NCBI GenBank assembly: GCA_037893225.1
Contig: JAZGUH010000368.1
Location: forward strand, 620,001-684,000
Reading direction: 5' to 3'
Source of the DNA: Hippasteria phrygiana
Taxonomy: Eukaryota > Echinodermata > Asteroidea > Valvatida > Goniasteridae
Length of the DNA: 64,000 nucleotides
Part shown: one piece after another, positions 1 through 10,050 of the stretch
How positions within the stretch are numbered: position 1 is the stretch's first letter
How the letters are laid out: every line of letters begins with the position of its first letter
Program-made: the position numbers and the translations under genes
The notes under the pieces: generated by a model
What the model was told of the DNA's origin: nothing
The model's input: only the letters and a program-made list of their open reading frames with translations
The model's database searches: none

Positions 1-98
1 GTTACGCTTGACTGCACAAACACATTGTAGCGATTCGCTTGGCTGCCAGAACCGCCGCGACACCCCGACATCTCCCGTAAAATACCGTGCTCAAGGGG
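1..98 (+). mobile_element. piggyBac-like MITE, right part, cut by window edge
   Basis: Matches the right half of the complete copy at 9113-9366 (GTTACGCTTGACTGCACAAA near the start) and ends CTCAAGGGG followed by TTAA at 99-102. Confidence 0.75.
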
Positions 99-802
99 TT
101 AAACTGAGCTACACGTGTACATGTAAATGTACAATGGGCCTTATTCATGAGTTTGCCATTCTCTTGGTCGGAGGCTGTTCCACCAATTGCACTTGGCGTC
201 GGGCAAAGGTGAAGCCCTCTATTCAATTTGTAAAGGGAATTATGTGTTTCGTCCATTTTTTTTTACAGTAATAAAAAATAAACACAATTTTTTGGGGGTA
301 TAACGTTGGAGATATTTTTACTGCATTAAAACAGTGACGTTTGGAAATATTTAATGAAAAGGTGTAGCCGTTAGGACAATAATTTTGTTTTTTCCCCATT
401 GACCACAACCTTTTGAGTCCAGAGGGTGCGATCAGGTAACAGACACCACTGACCAATCAGAGACAAAAAAACAAGACCCAGTGACCTCATGCGACCAAGA
501 GAATGTTATGTCATGTTCCTTGAATGCGTTAAAGGAAACATGATTTAGGATTTATTTTGCATTATTCCTGCTTAAAACAATAAAGTATTATCTTGACAAT
601 GATATTTTGTGTCCAGAGACAATTATTTCCCAGATTAAATATGAAAAAAAAAATTCTTGAAAATGTTTGTTCAAGCTACTCTGCCCCCTGAGTGGGACCC
701 TCATTAACATAAGTGTGTGACGTAGACCGAGGCACATTACAGATTCTGCTTGAGCCGGCCCCATTCATCACGCATTGAGTGTACATTCTTCGTCCAAAAT
801 TT
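99..802. other. No gene recognised
   Basis: AT-rich sequence after the MITE end. I see no exon, RNA gene or paired repeat ends. Confidence 0.4.
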
Positions 803-868
803 AAGCAAAATATAGCGTTTTTCGGCCATGCCGACAAGCAAAATATAGCATTTTTCGGCCATGCCGAC
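803..868 (+). repeat. 33-bp tandem duplication over the THAP start codon
   Basis: Two adjacent copies (803-835, 836-868) differing at one base, each containing CGGCCATGCCGAC. The duplication creates an extra ATG at 828 followed by the six-codon frame MPTSKI and a stop, upstream of the THAP ATG at 861. Confidence 0.85.
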
Positions 869-1173
869 AAGGTGTGTGGCTGCTGGGTGCAGCCAAACAA
901 CGAAGGCTGGAGTAAGCCTTCCTTTATTTCCAACTGATGCGAAATATCGGAGAATTTGGACGGCGAAAGTGAAGGTGACAAGAGCGTTATGTAGCGACCA
1001 CTTTGAGCCGTCGTGTTTCGATACTGGTATTTTCAAATCATGGGATGACCATTAAAAATATGCTCAAGTCCACTGCCATCCCAACAAAGTTCCCAGATGT
1101 GAGTAAGGTACAGACGAAAGCAGTTAAATGGCCCATTCCCCGAGGAGCCTTCGCTAAAAGGGAGAAAATCGGG
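861..1173 (+). pseudogene. Decayed THAP-domain zinc finger exon
   Basis: Starts MPTRCVAAGCS, the usual THAP opening (C-x4-C), then LFPTDAKYRRIW and CSDHFEPSCF, the C-x2-H half of the C2CH finger. The spacing between the two halves is about 33 residues, short for THAP domains, and the usual W-x-P segment is missing. A stop follows SWDDH near 1052. The next frame continues MLKSTAIPTKFP, a variant of the THAP AVPTIF box, and ends at a good donor GTAAGT (1174). The frame change (about 1030-1045) and missing segment point to a dead copy, perhaps from a P-element-like transposase or a THAP gene fragment. A sequencing indel could explain the frameshift but not the missing segment. Confidence 0.6.
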
Positions 1174-2498
1174 GTAAGTTCGATGTTAGTTGTTGCAACT
1201 TACGAAATTGCACGTGTAGACCTAGTGTACGTGTCCAGTCGATCCATGAATTTCGGTGCCTCGGTCTACGTCACGAACAGCGCCCTCAATTTGAGTCTCA
1301 ACAAATTCCAAAAAGGGGGGGGGGGGTCAATTTTTGGGCGGCAAATAATCTCACTAAAACTTCACTTGAACCAGTTTTGCTTTTAATTCACATTTAATAC
1401 ATATAAATGAAATTATTTATGAAATAAAATGTAATCCGGCCAGTTTGAGAAGCATGTTTCCTTTAAATCCAAACACGGGCCTACAAGTGTACGCGCACAT
1501 GCATTTTAGTTCCGCTTAGGCGCGCATTCCCAACACAGGTGCACAAAACATGAGTGAACTGGAATGTCAAGGTATACACGTACATTGTCGGTCTGCTCTT
1601 TTTTTATTTGCACGGGCAATCTCAGTTACAAATACCAATTTTCTTGGAAATGGACAACTACACGTACATGTAGCTTAAACCTGTAACATAAAGCAGAACC
1701 TCATTCACTGAAGAACATGGATAATATATGATTTGGGACTTCCAAATCTTCTCCGTTGCACTCTGCATGTAATTTATTGAGAAAAATTGTTGAGGCAGTT
1801 TGCTTTTCAAAAGTGGCACGCACTGGACAAAGGTACAAATGTAAAAAGATGGGTCCTGCCCATAGAGCTTTATTTAATTACTAGATCGCTAACTCCTCAT
1901 TCTTACGCGCGGAGATACTTTAAATCCTTGATGCGCGCAGAGATTTTTTATTCGTTTGCGTATTTGTAGAGCATAATGAAATTAGATGGATTGAATTTTT
2001 AAAGTGTACTCTAAATGCAACGCGGAAGTACAACGTCCGCAAACAACTTAAGTGCGTCATGACGGTTATAAAACATCACGGCAAAATCATCTGCACACGC
2101 GTCTGCGTTGTTTGCGCAGATCAAAATGAAATACACATTTGATTGTGCGTTTCGTTTTTCAGCGTATCGGCTTCGATAACGTACCTGTACAGAATACTAA
2201 CGCAGATATGCAAATAGCCCTGCAAAAGCCGTACAAAATTTCGAGTTTTCCATTGGTTTGTACACAAACATGGATGCGCCCAGCAGGCGTCACTTTGTAC
2301 ATCGAGTCAGCATTCTTGTGATTTAATATAGTTTGGTCCTGCCATAAGCTTGGCTTGAAGAACGCTGGCATTTTGAGAAACCCGAATGGAAAATCTCAAC
2401 AAGTTTTTGCTGGATTTTAATGTTGAAAAATCTTCTTGCAAAATACCAAATAATTTGTTAGCTGCTTGAATTTTATTTGTTTTAAAGTGTGATGACCA
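1174..2498. other. No gene recognised
   Basis: Follows the THAP relic donor. Contains a short G tract at about 1315-1326 and scattered ACATGT motifs. No supported exon. Confidence 0.4.
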
Positions 2499-2722
2499 GG
2501 GGCCAATTTCATAAAGCTGTTAAGCACAAAAATTTGCTTAGCATGCAAATGCTTCCTTGATAAAAACTGGATTACCAACCAGATTTCCATGTGTGGAATA
2601 TTGCTTTTGACTGGTATTCAGCTGTTGTTTGCTTAGCATGAAAATTACATAGATTTTTGGCTGGTAACCTGTTTTTATTAAGCAAGACATTTTCGTGCTT
2701 AACAGCTTTATGAAATTGGCTT
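2499..2722. mobile_element. MITE with GGGGCCAATTTCATAAAGCT ends
   Basis: Imperfect terminal inverted repeats of about 30 bp: left GGCCAATTTCATAAAGCTGT, right ACAGCTTTATGAAATTGGC. The interior carries repeated TTTGCTTAGCAT. A diverged relative lies at 55955-56207. Confidence 0.75.
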
Positions 2723-2808
2723 GAAATTCACACAGGACTGATGGACTGACTCTAGCAGTCTCATCCAAGACCACACTAGACCATAGTGGCATGGGGAGTT
2801 GCCCTTGA

Positions 2809-3720
2809 CTCCTTGAGTACGTTATTTATAGTGAGGCGCCGGGGCAGCCTGTGCAGCCAAGCGGAATTATTATTATTATTATTTCTGGTTTATTTCACAT
2901 TAAGAATTGAAACTGGTGGCCCAAAGGCTAAAATAGTTTCAATGTACAGTGGCAGCCGAATACAATTTCAATAAAAATTATTAACTAAAACATTTATGTT
3001 AACCTCCTATACAACATTAAATAAAAAACCATTAAGACACATTAACAAACTCACAATTTAAATTTCTTAAGCATCATAGTAGATAGAACAGCCCATTTAT
3101 ATCATTCCATTCAATATGTGTGTTATCTGTGGTATAGCTGATCGTTTGTATCTTTCAGTATTGCACCGTGGTTGAACTAAGCAAGACCTACTGTCTGATC
3201 TAAGGTTTCGATTATAAGTTTTAGCTGGCAGGAGCATATTTCAATGTTTTTCTGATCTGAACATTCTTTCCCCAAACTTACATAGTAATATGTGTCGTCG
3301 ATGTTGAAGAGTTGATAAGTGCAAAAATTCCAGAGCCTCAACATATGTTGTGTATTGAGAATAGGAATATTCTCAATATTAGCTCTTTTCAATATACACA
3401 GGGAATATAACCTACGTGAAGCCTTAGAAACAATACTTTCAATATGAGAGGTCCATTTCAAATCATTCTGGATAATAACACCAAGCAACTTAATTTGTGG
3501 AACATGATTCAACTGAACAGTATTAATAACAAAATCTGGTAACTCGAGCTGTCGTTTCAGGAAAGAAATGGAAACAAGAGGCTTGTGCAGCCAAGCGTTA
3601 CATACATTGTACACTATAATCCAACAACATATTGAAAATGCAGAAAATGGCATGCATAGACGTCATCCTGCCTGGTGGCAATATTTTTTGCAGCATTTGG
3701 CGTCATCCGGCTTCAAAGAG
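2809..3720 (-). mobile_element. piggyBac-like MITE interrupted by a LINE
   Basis: Reading the minus strand, the order of motifs matches the complete copies at 9113 and 57854: degenerate TIR next to TTAA (3721-3724), GGATGACGCC, TTGTTGGATTATAGTGTACA, CGCTTGGCTGCACA, and the other TIR CGTACTCAAGGAG by a TTGA. The inserted LINE (2864-3583) splits the CGCTTGGCTGCACA motif. Confidence 0.7.
2864..3583 (-). mobile_element. 5'-truncated CR1/L2-like LINE fragment with perfect 14-bp target duplication
   Basis: Flanked by exact copies of TGTGCAGCCAAGCG (2850-2863 and 3584-3597). The 3' end on the minus strand is an ATT tail (about 2867-2885). Minus-strand translation gives the C-terminal part of a reverse transcriptase: VPQIKLLGVIIQNDLKW, SKASRRLYSLCILKRA, and near the end RCNTERYKRSAIPQ. 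Middle parts are out of frame, so it is dead. A typical 5'-truncated LINE insertion into an older MITE. Confidence 0.82.
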
Positions 3721-4982
3721 TTAAAGCGAGTACTACATGTGTACATTTGCAAACATTAAAAAAATAAAACTACTGAATTATTACGAAATATCATACTGGA
3801 CTTGAAGTAAACTACATGTACATGTAGCAGTATCAAGCATCCTGTGAAATTATGGTACACTGTACACGTAGCTGGTGTGCTGTCGTTTCCAAGAAAAGTG
3901 GATTGTCGGCCGACAATCATTGGAAATACATGTACATGTAGTCTATTCCCCGACCTGATAATTCTCTGACGTCTGAGACCAGTAAATGGGCCGAAAATTT
4001 CCTACACCGGCCAAATAACGATTTGCGACCCCTCAAATTCTCTGCTTTTAGAGCATTTTGTGGGCCATGGACTTGAGGGTTTGTAAAAGAGAAGGCTGAA
4101 AGCCGTGCACAGGACAGCCAGCATGTATTACTGTGAAATTCAGATGAAATTGGGCCCTAAAATGGCTGTCATACTGTCCCCATCCCACTAGAGCTTTCTG
4201 AGTTAGAAGGCCCTAACTCGGAAAGGAGCACTGCCTTTTTGAGATTTTATGTTGTTTACATTGTTTATCTTGTGTCAATAAACTTAAGATACTATCAGTT
4301 AATCCTTTGTTGACTTAAGTTCTTAGCTATATGAGTTATATTTAACACAGAAACATCTGCAAGAATTCTTAGTTTTATTGTAAAAAAATGCCTCAGTTCA
4401 GATTTGTGTAACTACTTAAAAAGCTTTGAATCATGAAAAACGGCCGCTGGAAAGCTGAAAACGATAATAAACTTCCACGAATCAAAGAGGTGATTTGTAC
4501 GCTGTGAGTAGTACAAGCAAATCCCAGCCTGGAAGTGTTTACTTAAGGGTTACAAGCAATTTTTTGGCTAATGGATTACAAAGATAAGAAGCTGGCAAAG
4601 GTGTTGGTCTATCAACAACAAAAGGCAGTGGAGTTGCCTGTTTTGGCTCTAGTGGGATGTTTCCCTCATGATTTTGCAATGGATCGTAGGCATCATCTTT
4701 CAAGCTGGCGGAGGGCTACGGGACTACTTTTAGGTGTTATCATCTTTGGATGGAAATTTCTCCCAAAAGTCATTGCTTTTAAATCCTAATAAAATTGAAC
4801 AGAAACTGAAAAATGATGAAATAAACTTTTAATTTTATGTGTGTCTATAAAATCACCTTAGAGAGTTCTAAGTATTTTTCCTGAATTTTTGAAGTTTGCA
4901 TATTAATCATTGGAGTCTATGGAAGTTTTTTTACTGATGTGCAACCCTACATGTACATATGTTGTTATTGCTCTGTATAAAG
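3721..4982. other. Intergenic; dispersed repeat at about 3760-4010
   Basis: The 3760-4010 part (GGATTGTCGGCCGACAATCA, CCTGATAATTCTC) is an inverted copy of sequence at about 10700-10960, with further pieces at 24040-24115 and 54125-54200. The remainder holds no recognised exon. Confidence 0.5.
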
Positions 4983-5586
4983 TAGGGGTGTGCATCGGAA
5001 CCGGGTGCCCGACCATTCATATGTCAGGAACCGGTTCCAGATTATGGAATCGAGTACCCGTACAACTTTACATTATATCGCATAGTAACTTCCCAGAAAA
5101 TGAAAAAGGAAAGGTTTCAAATTTTATTTGTCGGGAATTTTCAAAATTAAAACCCGACTACATGGGAAACCAGCACAGATTTCATGTTTATGACCGTGAC
5201 GCTCACGAAAATTGACAATAAAGGGAATTTACCGGTTTGTGGTTTTTGTAGTCTGGGTATGGATAAAGAGCCTCGACCAGACATAATAGCATGCCTCATT
5301 ACACAATAAATACAACTGTGTATAAAGCTTCTGTCTTTTGTGATATGCTGGCGCATGCACGTACCGGAACATGTAATAGCGGAGAAGTGATCATGTTTAC
5401 TGGACAGGCATGAGATTTTTCAGACTTTTGTCTGAAATCAGACTTTTGAATCTCAGAGAAAGACATTATTGCAACTTCCGGGATTGGAAGTTTTTGGTTG
5501 GGTTTCTTAAATAACGGGTACCCGGGTACCCATAGTTTTTTAATCAGGTACCCGGTTCTTTTACTACCCGTAAATGCACACCCCTA
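4983..5586. mobile_element. hAT-like MITE, copy 1, 8-bp duplication GTATAAAG
   Basis: Terminal inverted repeats start TAGGGGTGTGCATC and end GATGCACACCCCTA-like (observed AATGCACACCCCTA). Perfect 8-bp target duplication GTATAAAG at 4975-4982 and 5587-5594. Same-strand copy at 62989-63564, also with a perfect 8-bp duplication. Subterminal GGTACCC-rich repeats. No coding capacity. Confidence 0.88.
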
Positions 5587-5685
5587 GTATAAAGTAGGGT
5601 CAGGGAACCAGACTACTAGAACATAATTTTTTTCCTTGTGTTTTCCTAGCTTTTACATATGTGTATGCACACAAAACTTCATTAA

Positions 5686-5846
5686 CTAATGGCGCAAAAA
5701 AAAACAAAAACAGTGGCACCAGGCCAGGTGACACCATTTGCTGCTATTTGTGCAGTTTCAATCCATTGTTGGATTATTGTGTACATGTATGTTACACTTG
5801 TCTGCACAAGCACATTGTATCTCTATTACGCTTGGCTGCCAGAGCA
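5686..5846 (+). mobile_element. piggyBac-like MITE fragment lacking termini
   Basis: Interior motifs of the family are present in order (AGTGGCACCAGGCCAGGTGA, TTTCAATCCATTGTTGGATT, ACGCTTGGCTGCCAGAGC), but no TTAA-flanked ends are seen. Confidence 0.65.
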
Positions 5847-7289
5847 TGAAAATTCACTTCACATGAAAATTGTCAAGATTGCAGATTAACACAATAAAGA
5901 CCACAAGTACATGACAACAGGTCTCTATTGTGTCAATCCACCATACGGACAGTTTTGTGCAGAGGTTCATGACTATACACAATGTGTATGTATACCAAAA
6001 TGTAAACATTTTGAAAAAGAGTTAATAAGCAAAGGTTAACAAGCACTTACATGTACGCGACAGATTCCTGACCAACAGAAACAGTTACAACTGAGGTGTA
6101 AATACTGACAGGAACGTGTATGTACAATGTACCATACATGTAGTTCACTAACCACCGTCCTCAAGATAGACTGGCAACCTTGAATTGGATTCAATGTTGA
6201 ATCGCCTGTCCTTGCTTCACCAATTTGGCATCCTTGGCGCTAATGACCATTAGTGCTTGGCCTTGACAACAAATGCTGATGAATGCAAAGCATTTTACTA
6301 ATATGGTTGGCTGATTCTTAATTTTTCTCTCATGCCAGCTCACCTCACGGTAATGCTCTTTATACATGTATATGAAGTTTTTTCAGGAGTGAGATTGGCC
6401 AAAAATTTAAAATCCGCAAAATCCATGGGGACCCCACATCAACATATAGTTTGTATTTGCCTGAAGGCACCATCTTAAAATATGCGTTTCTATTGGTCTA
6501 TATCAAATTTTACAGGTAAAAGCACCTTTAAGACAAAACCTCAGGAATTCCAGATTGCAAAAGCGATTAGTTAAACATTCTAAAATCCCGACACAAAATC
6601 CTGAAATCGGGAAAAATCCCGACAATTAAATCTCACCCATTATTATTACAGTCACTGTTGGCTGCATAACAAATTGCAAAGAGGGTCGTAAAACACTGCC
6701 CTCTCCCTCCCCCCTCCCCCCCCCCCCCCCAATCCACCAGCATTGTAGTCGAGACCTGAAGAACAGAGACCTGGAGGTTGAAGACCAAGACCACGACCAT
6801 AACCAAGACCAAAACCTGATGTTCATCTACCAAGATGGGCTGGTGCTAGACCAAGATCTTGTGTGATAATTACACTTACATGTACAGTAAAACTCTGTTA
6901 CAGAATGTCGGCACGTATTCAGGAGGTCACAAGTGCAGATCCTGCCTTTGTCAATTTTCTATGTTTCCTCTCAAATATTATTTTATTCCCTTACGATTTA
7001 CAACTAAATGTTTTCTTTTTTTAAATGAATGACCTGGGCCCACTCCATCCGTCAAATTTCTGCTTCACCAAATCAATTGATTCGCTTTTAACAATAGAAT
7101 GGCAGAAATACCTGTATGACAGTTTTTTCAAACTCCAAATTTCCATCACGTTTATTTCAAATATTTTGGATTCTTTTTCATAAAAGTCAACATTTGATAC
7201 AGGTCTTAGGGGCAAAGATTATTTTCTCATCATGCCACTTCACTCATGGCATAATATGACAAATATCAATATTAACCAAAAAAACTTAC
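5847..7289. other. Intergenic or intronic; low-complexity stretches
   Basis: Contains a C-rich run (about 6700-6731) and a GACCAAGACC-type imperfect hexamer repeat (about 6770-6860). No supported exon; the ORFs here are products of the simple repeats. Confidence 0.45.
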
Positions 7290-7753
7290 TGATTCTTCAA
7301 GGTTTAGTATTTCAGTATCTTCCTTCTTTCCTGCGTTCCCTTTTGGATTTCGATGGAGTTTCTGATCTTCAAATGAAAGGCTCTTTTTCTTGGCGTTCGC
7401 TTTGCTCTTTTTTAGACTACCGTTCATCATCCTCGTCAGATCCGTTTCGCTGTGGCTGACATTTTTGGAGCTGAGGGCCGAACCCCGCGGCAGTGACGAA
7501 TAGTCATGTCCTGAATCAGAATCCTGGGAGAGCTCCGATTGGCTGAAATACAGACAAGAGCTTCCCACCTCCCCCGAGGAGCGACGGATCTTGCTGTTGT
7601 TGCGGAACGACTGCCAGCGCCGCACGGGGTTGGTTTTCTTCTTGAAGCTCTTCCAGAGGCTGCGTCGCTTGTGTCTGTCCAGAGCCGGCTGCGATGCAGA
7701 GAGGGCGCCCCCACGAGGCTGGTCTAGTTCATCGTTGCTCGACATGGCATCCT
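7290..7753 (-). CDS. Internal coding exon of an unrecognised Ser- and basic-rich protein
   Basis: A 464-nt open exon read on the minus strand. The acceptor is TTTGTCTTGACAG just above 7753 and the donor is GTAAGT just below 7290. It enters with two bases completing a codon and leaves in phase 0, giving 154 codons with no stop. The product is hydrophilic: a basic stretch (HKRRSLWKSFKKK, then RRWQSFRNN), Ser-rich segments (SQSELSQDSDSGHDYSSLP, HSETDLTRMM) and a second Lys-rich run (KKSKANAKKKSL). This is typical of a disordered, phosphorylated region of a cytoskeletal or signalling adaptor. I do not recognise the family. An ATG at 7742-7744 could be a start if the upstream exon is non-coding. 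Partner exons were not found; they probably lie outside the window or in short exons I cannot call. Confidence 0.6.
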
Positions 7754-8764
7754 CTGTCAAGACAAACACATGTGGTATAACGTTAGCATAGCGTTGGACA
7801 AATTTGAGCAGCGACCATTTGTCTACGCAGGAAAAACATCCTTGGTACCAGGCCTAATCAACCAAATGGTTATTTCTCCATGGTGCTCCAACTATTGAGG
7901 GTGCTCCAACTATTGAGGGCGCACTCTGGCCTACGAAGGCGACTCAAGCATAGGCAATTCCTCACAAGCTGATTCGTGCAAAGTAGAGACTTTGTACACA
8001 ACCAGTTTCCAGTTAAATGAGTACAAAATCGTACACAATATGTACATGCACATTGTCAACCACATGACCTGTGCAGGTGCATGACATGACATGACAGGAC
8101 ACCAAAAACCATGCAGTAATTTCCGCATTACTAAAATAAGAAAACCCACATGTCCGTGTACATGTACAGCTAGCATGTACACACTCATGCGTAGAGCCCA
8201 TTGTGCAGGTCATACTTAACGGGTGAGCTACAATGTATGTATGTATTTCCCTCGAGGTGCGTCTACATTATTCAAAGCCTATACACACAGCATAATTTGT
8301 TCATTTCTTTCAGTGATGATCTGCGATAGAAATGTACAAAGCGCAGCATGTCCACTTGATACACATACAGTTTCCACCGGATCAGTTGTCTCCAGCAACT
8401 GTTAATTTCACGCCCCGGTGAGGCATTGAATAGGGCAACGAGAATACATTTGAAATGAGCCGGTTGAGGGGGCAGCAGCACCTGCTTACTTGGCCAAGAG
8501 GGAGTGAAGAAGGAACTATCATCATGAGGCCTAAACATCGTACATGTCACAACTTAAAGAAACCATGCATTAAATATCCAGTTCAAATTGTTTTCAATTA
8601 CATTTATAACCAGAGGCCAATTTAATAGCACTGGAATTCTTTGCCTGGTGCATGTTTCCCTTAATCTTACGATCTCTCCTGCTTGAAGAGGAATATTAAT
8701 TTCTACATGTACCTCTTGAATCTTTGATTATTTTCCCCTTTATACGTACAAGTAGCTTCATACA
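7754..8764. other. No gene recognised
   Basis: Presumed upstream intron of the minus-strand exon at 7290-7753. ACATGT-type motifs only; a short GGGTGCTCCAACTATTGAGG-type tandem duplication lies at about 7880-7920. Confidence 0.4.
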
Positions 8765-10050
8765 TGGGTGATTCCATAAATGTGGGGGCCAATGAATTTT
8801 GGTGTCCCTCTTTACATTGTGATATTTGTTTCCCTAGTATTACCAACAGTGAAATATGATTTTAGTTGCTCAAATAATAGTACTTGTACCTAAAAATATC
8901 TGGTAGCAAAGGATGAAACATCTGACTAATTTCCTGACAGTATGGTGTACTAAATACATGTAGTTCATGGTTTCACGTGTAAAAGGGACACCAAAGCTGT
9001 GACATTTTAAAAACTGCTGTTGAAATGCATTGTTTGGTTCTCAAATACTACATTGTACCATGTGCACATGTATGAAAAATTGCCCTTTATTATGTTAAAG
9101 CATACTGATTAACCCCTTGCGTACGGATGACGCCAGGCCGGATGATGCCATTGGCCGCTGTTTGTGCAATTTCAATCCATTGTTGGATTAAACAGTGCCA
9201 CAAGGCCAGATGACGCCATTGGCCGCTGTTTGTGCAGTTTCAATCCATTGTTGGATTATTGTGTATAGGTTACGCTTGACTGCACAAACACATTGTAGCG
9301 GTTCGCTTGGCTGCCAGAGCCGCTGCGGCACCCCGACGTCTCCCGTAAAATACCGTACTCAAGGGGTTAAGAATAGCACTATATTTAAATGATTTAATAA
9401 CTACATGTAGTTGAGCAAGATTTACAGTGTGACTGTTCGCCCAAATGTTTCACGTGTAAACAAAACCCGCTTTTTTGGTGTCCCTTTTACACAGAAAATT
9501 TGTGTAATGTTTCTGAGAAATAAAAAGTTAATTGGGTTCAATGGAAATTCCAAATCTATCACCATTAATCACATGTCCCACTTGATAAGTGTAAAATCAT
9601 AACAAAGATTGCATGCTTGGAAATTATACATTTTGGGCCATTTACTAGGTTTCACGTGTAAAATGGCACACCAAATGGTGTCCCCAATACGCAATCATGC
9701 ACCGAATTGTTATTTTTAGTCTAATCAAGTTATTTTCACAATAAACCTTGATGTGTTATCCTGGGTAAGATAAAAAATACATTTTAAAATAAACACACCA
9801 CATTGAGCCTGAATTATCACAAAAATAGCAGAAAACTAATTTGGTGTCCCCTTTACATGTGAAACCTGAATAGGTTTTGACATGATATTTTGGCATTTCT
9901 GGAGTAAATAATGTCTAATTTTGGCTACAATTAATGAGGAATGTCAATATCTTTATACTGAAAATTATTAATGAATCCCCTGTCAATAATTTTTTCCATT
10001 TTGGGGTCAAAATGTCAGAAGTTGGCACCCTAAATTTATGGAATAACCCA
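8765..10050. mobile_element. 1.3-kb element with TGGGTGATTCCATAAAT ends
   Basis: Left end TGGGTGATTCCATAAATGTG pairs with right end AATTTATGGAATAACCCA. The interior repeats TTTCACGTGTAAA with GGGACACC or its complement (near 8970, 9450, 9650, 9850). Related in its ends to the MITEs at 14619 and 15831. Interrupted by a piggyBac-like MITE at 9113-9366 and a C24 run at 10107 just beyond its right end. Confidence 0.6.
9113..9366 (+). mobile_element. piggyBac-like MITE, complete copy, TTAA duplication
   Basis: TTAA (9109-9112) CCCCTTGCGTACGG ... CCGTACTCAAGGGG TTAA (9367-9370). TTAA target plus C/G-run termini are the piggyBac hallmark. An internal tandem duplication repeats the segment GATGACGCCATTGGCCGCTG through TCCATTGTTGGATT. 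Confidence 0.85.

Noticed and set aside
4910..5356. ORFs around 5 kb and their twins around 63.1 kb
   Set aside because: Both lie inside the non-coding hAT-like MITE copies.
7436..7791. Overlapping ORFs in other frames at the 7.3-7.8 kb exon
   Set aside because: Shadows of the minus-strand exon frame, which alone fits the splice sites.
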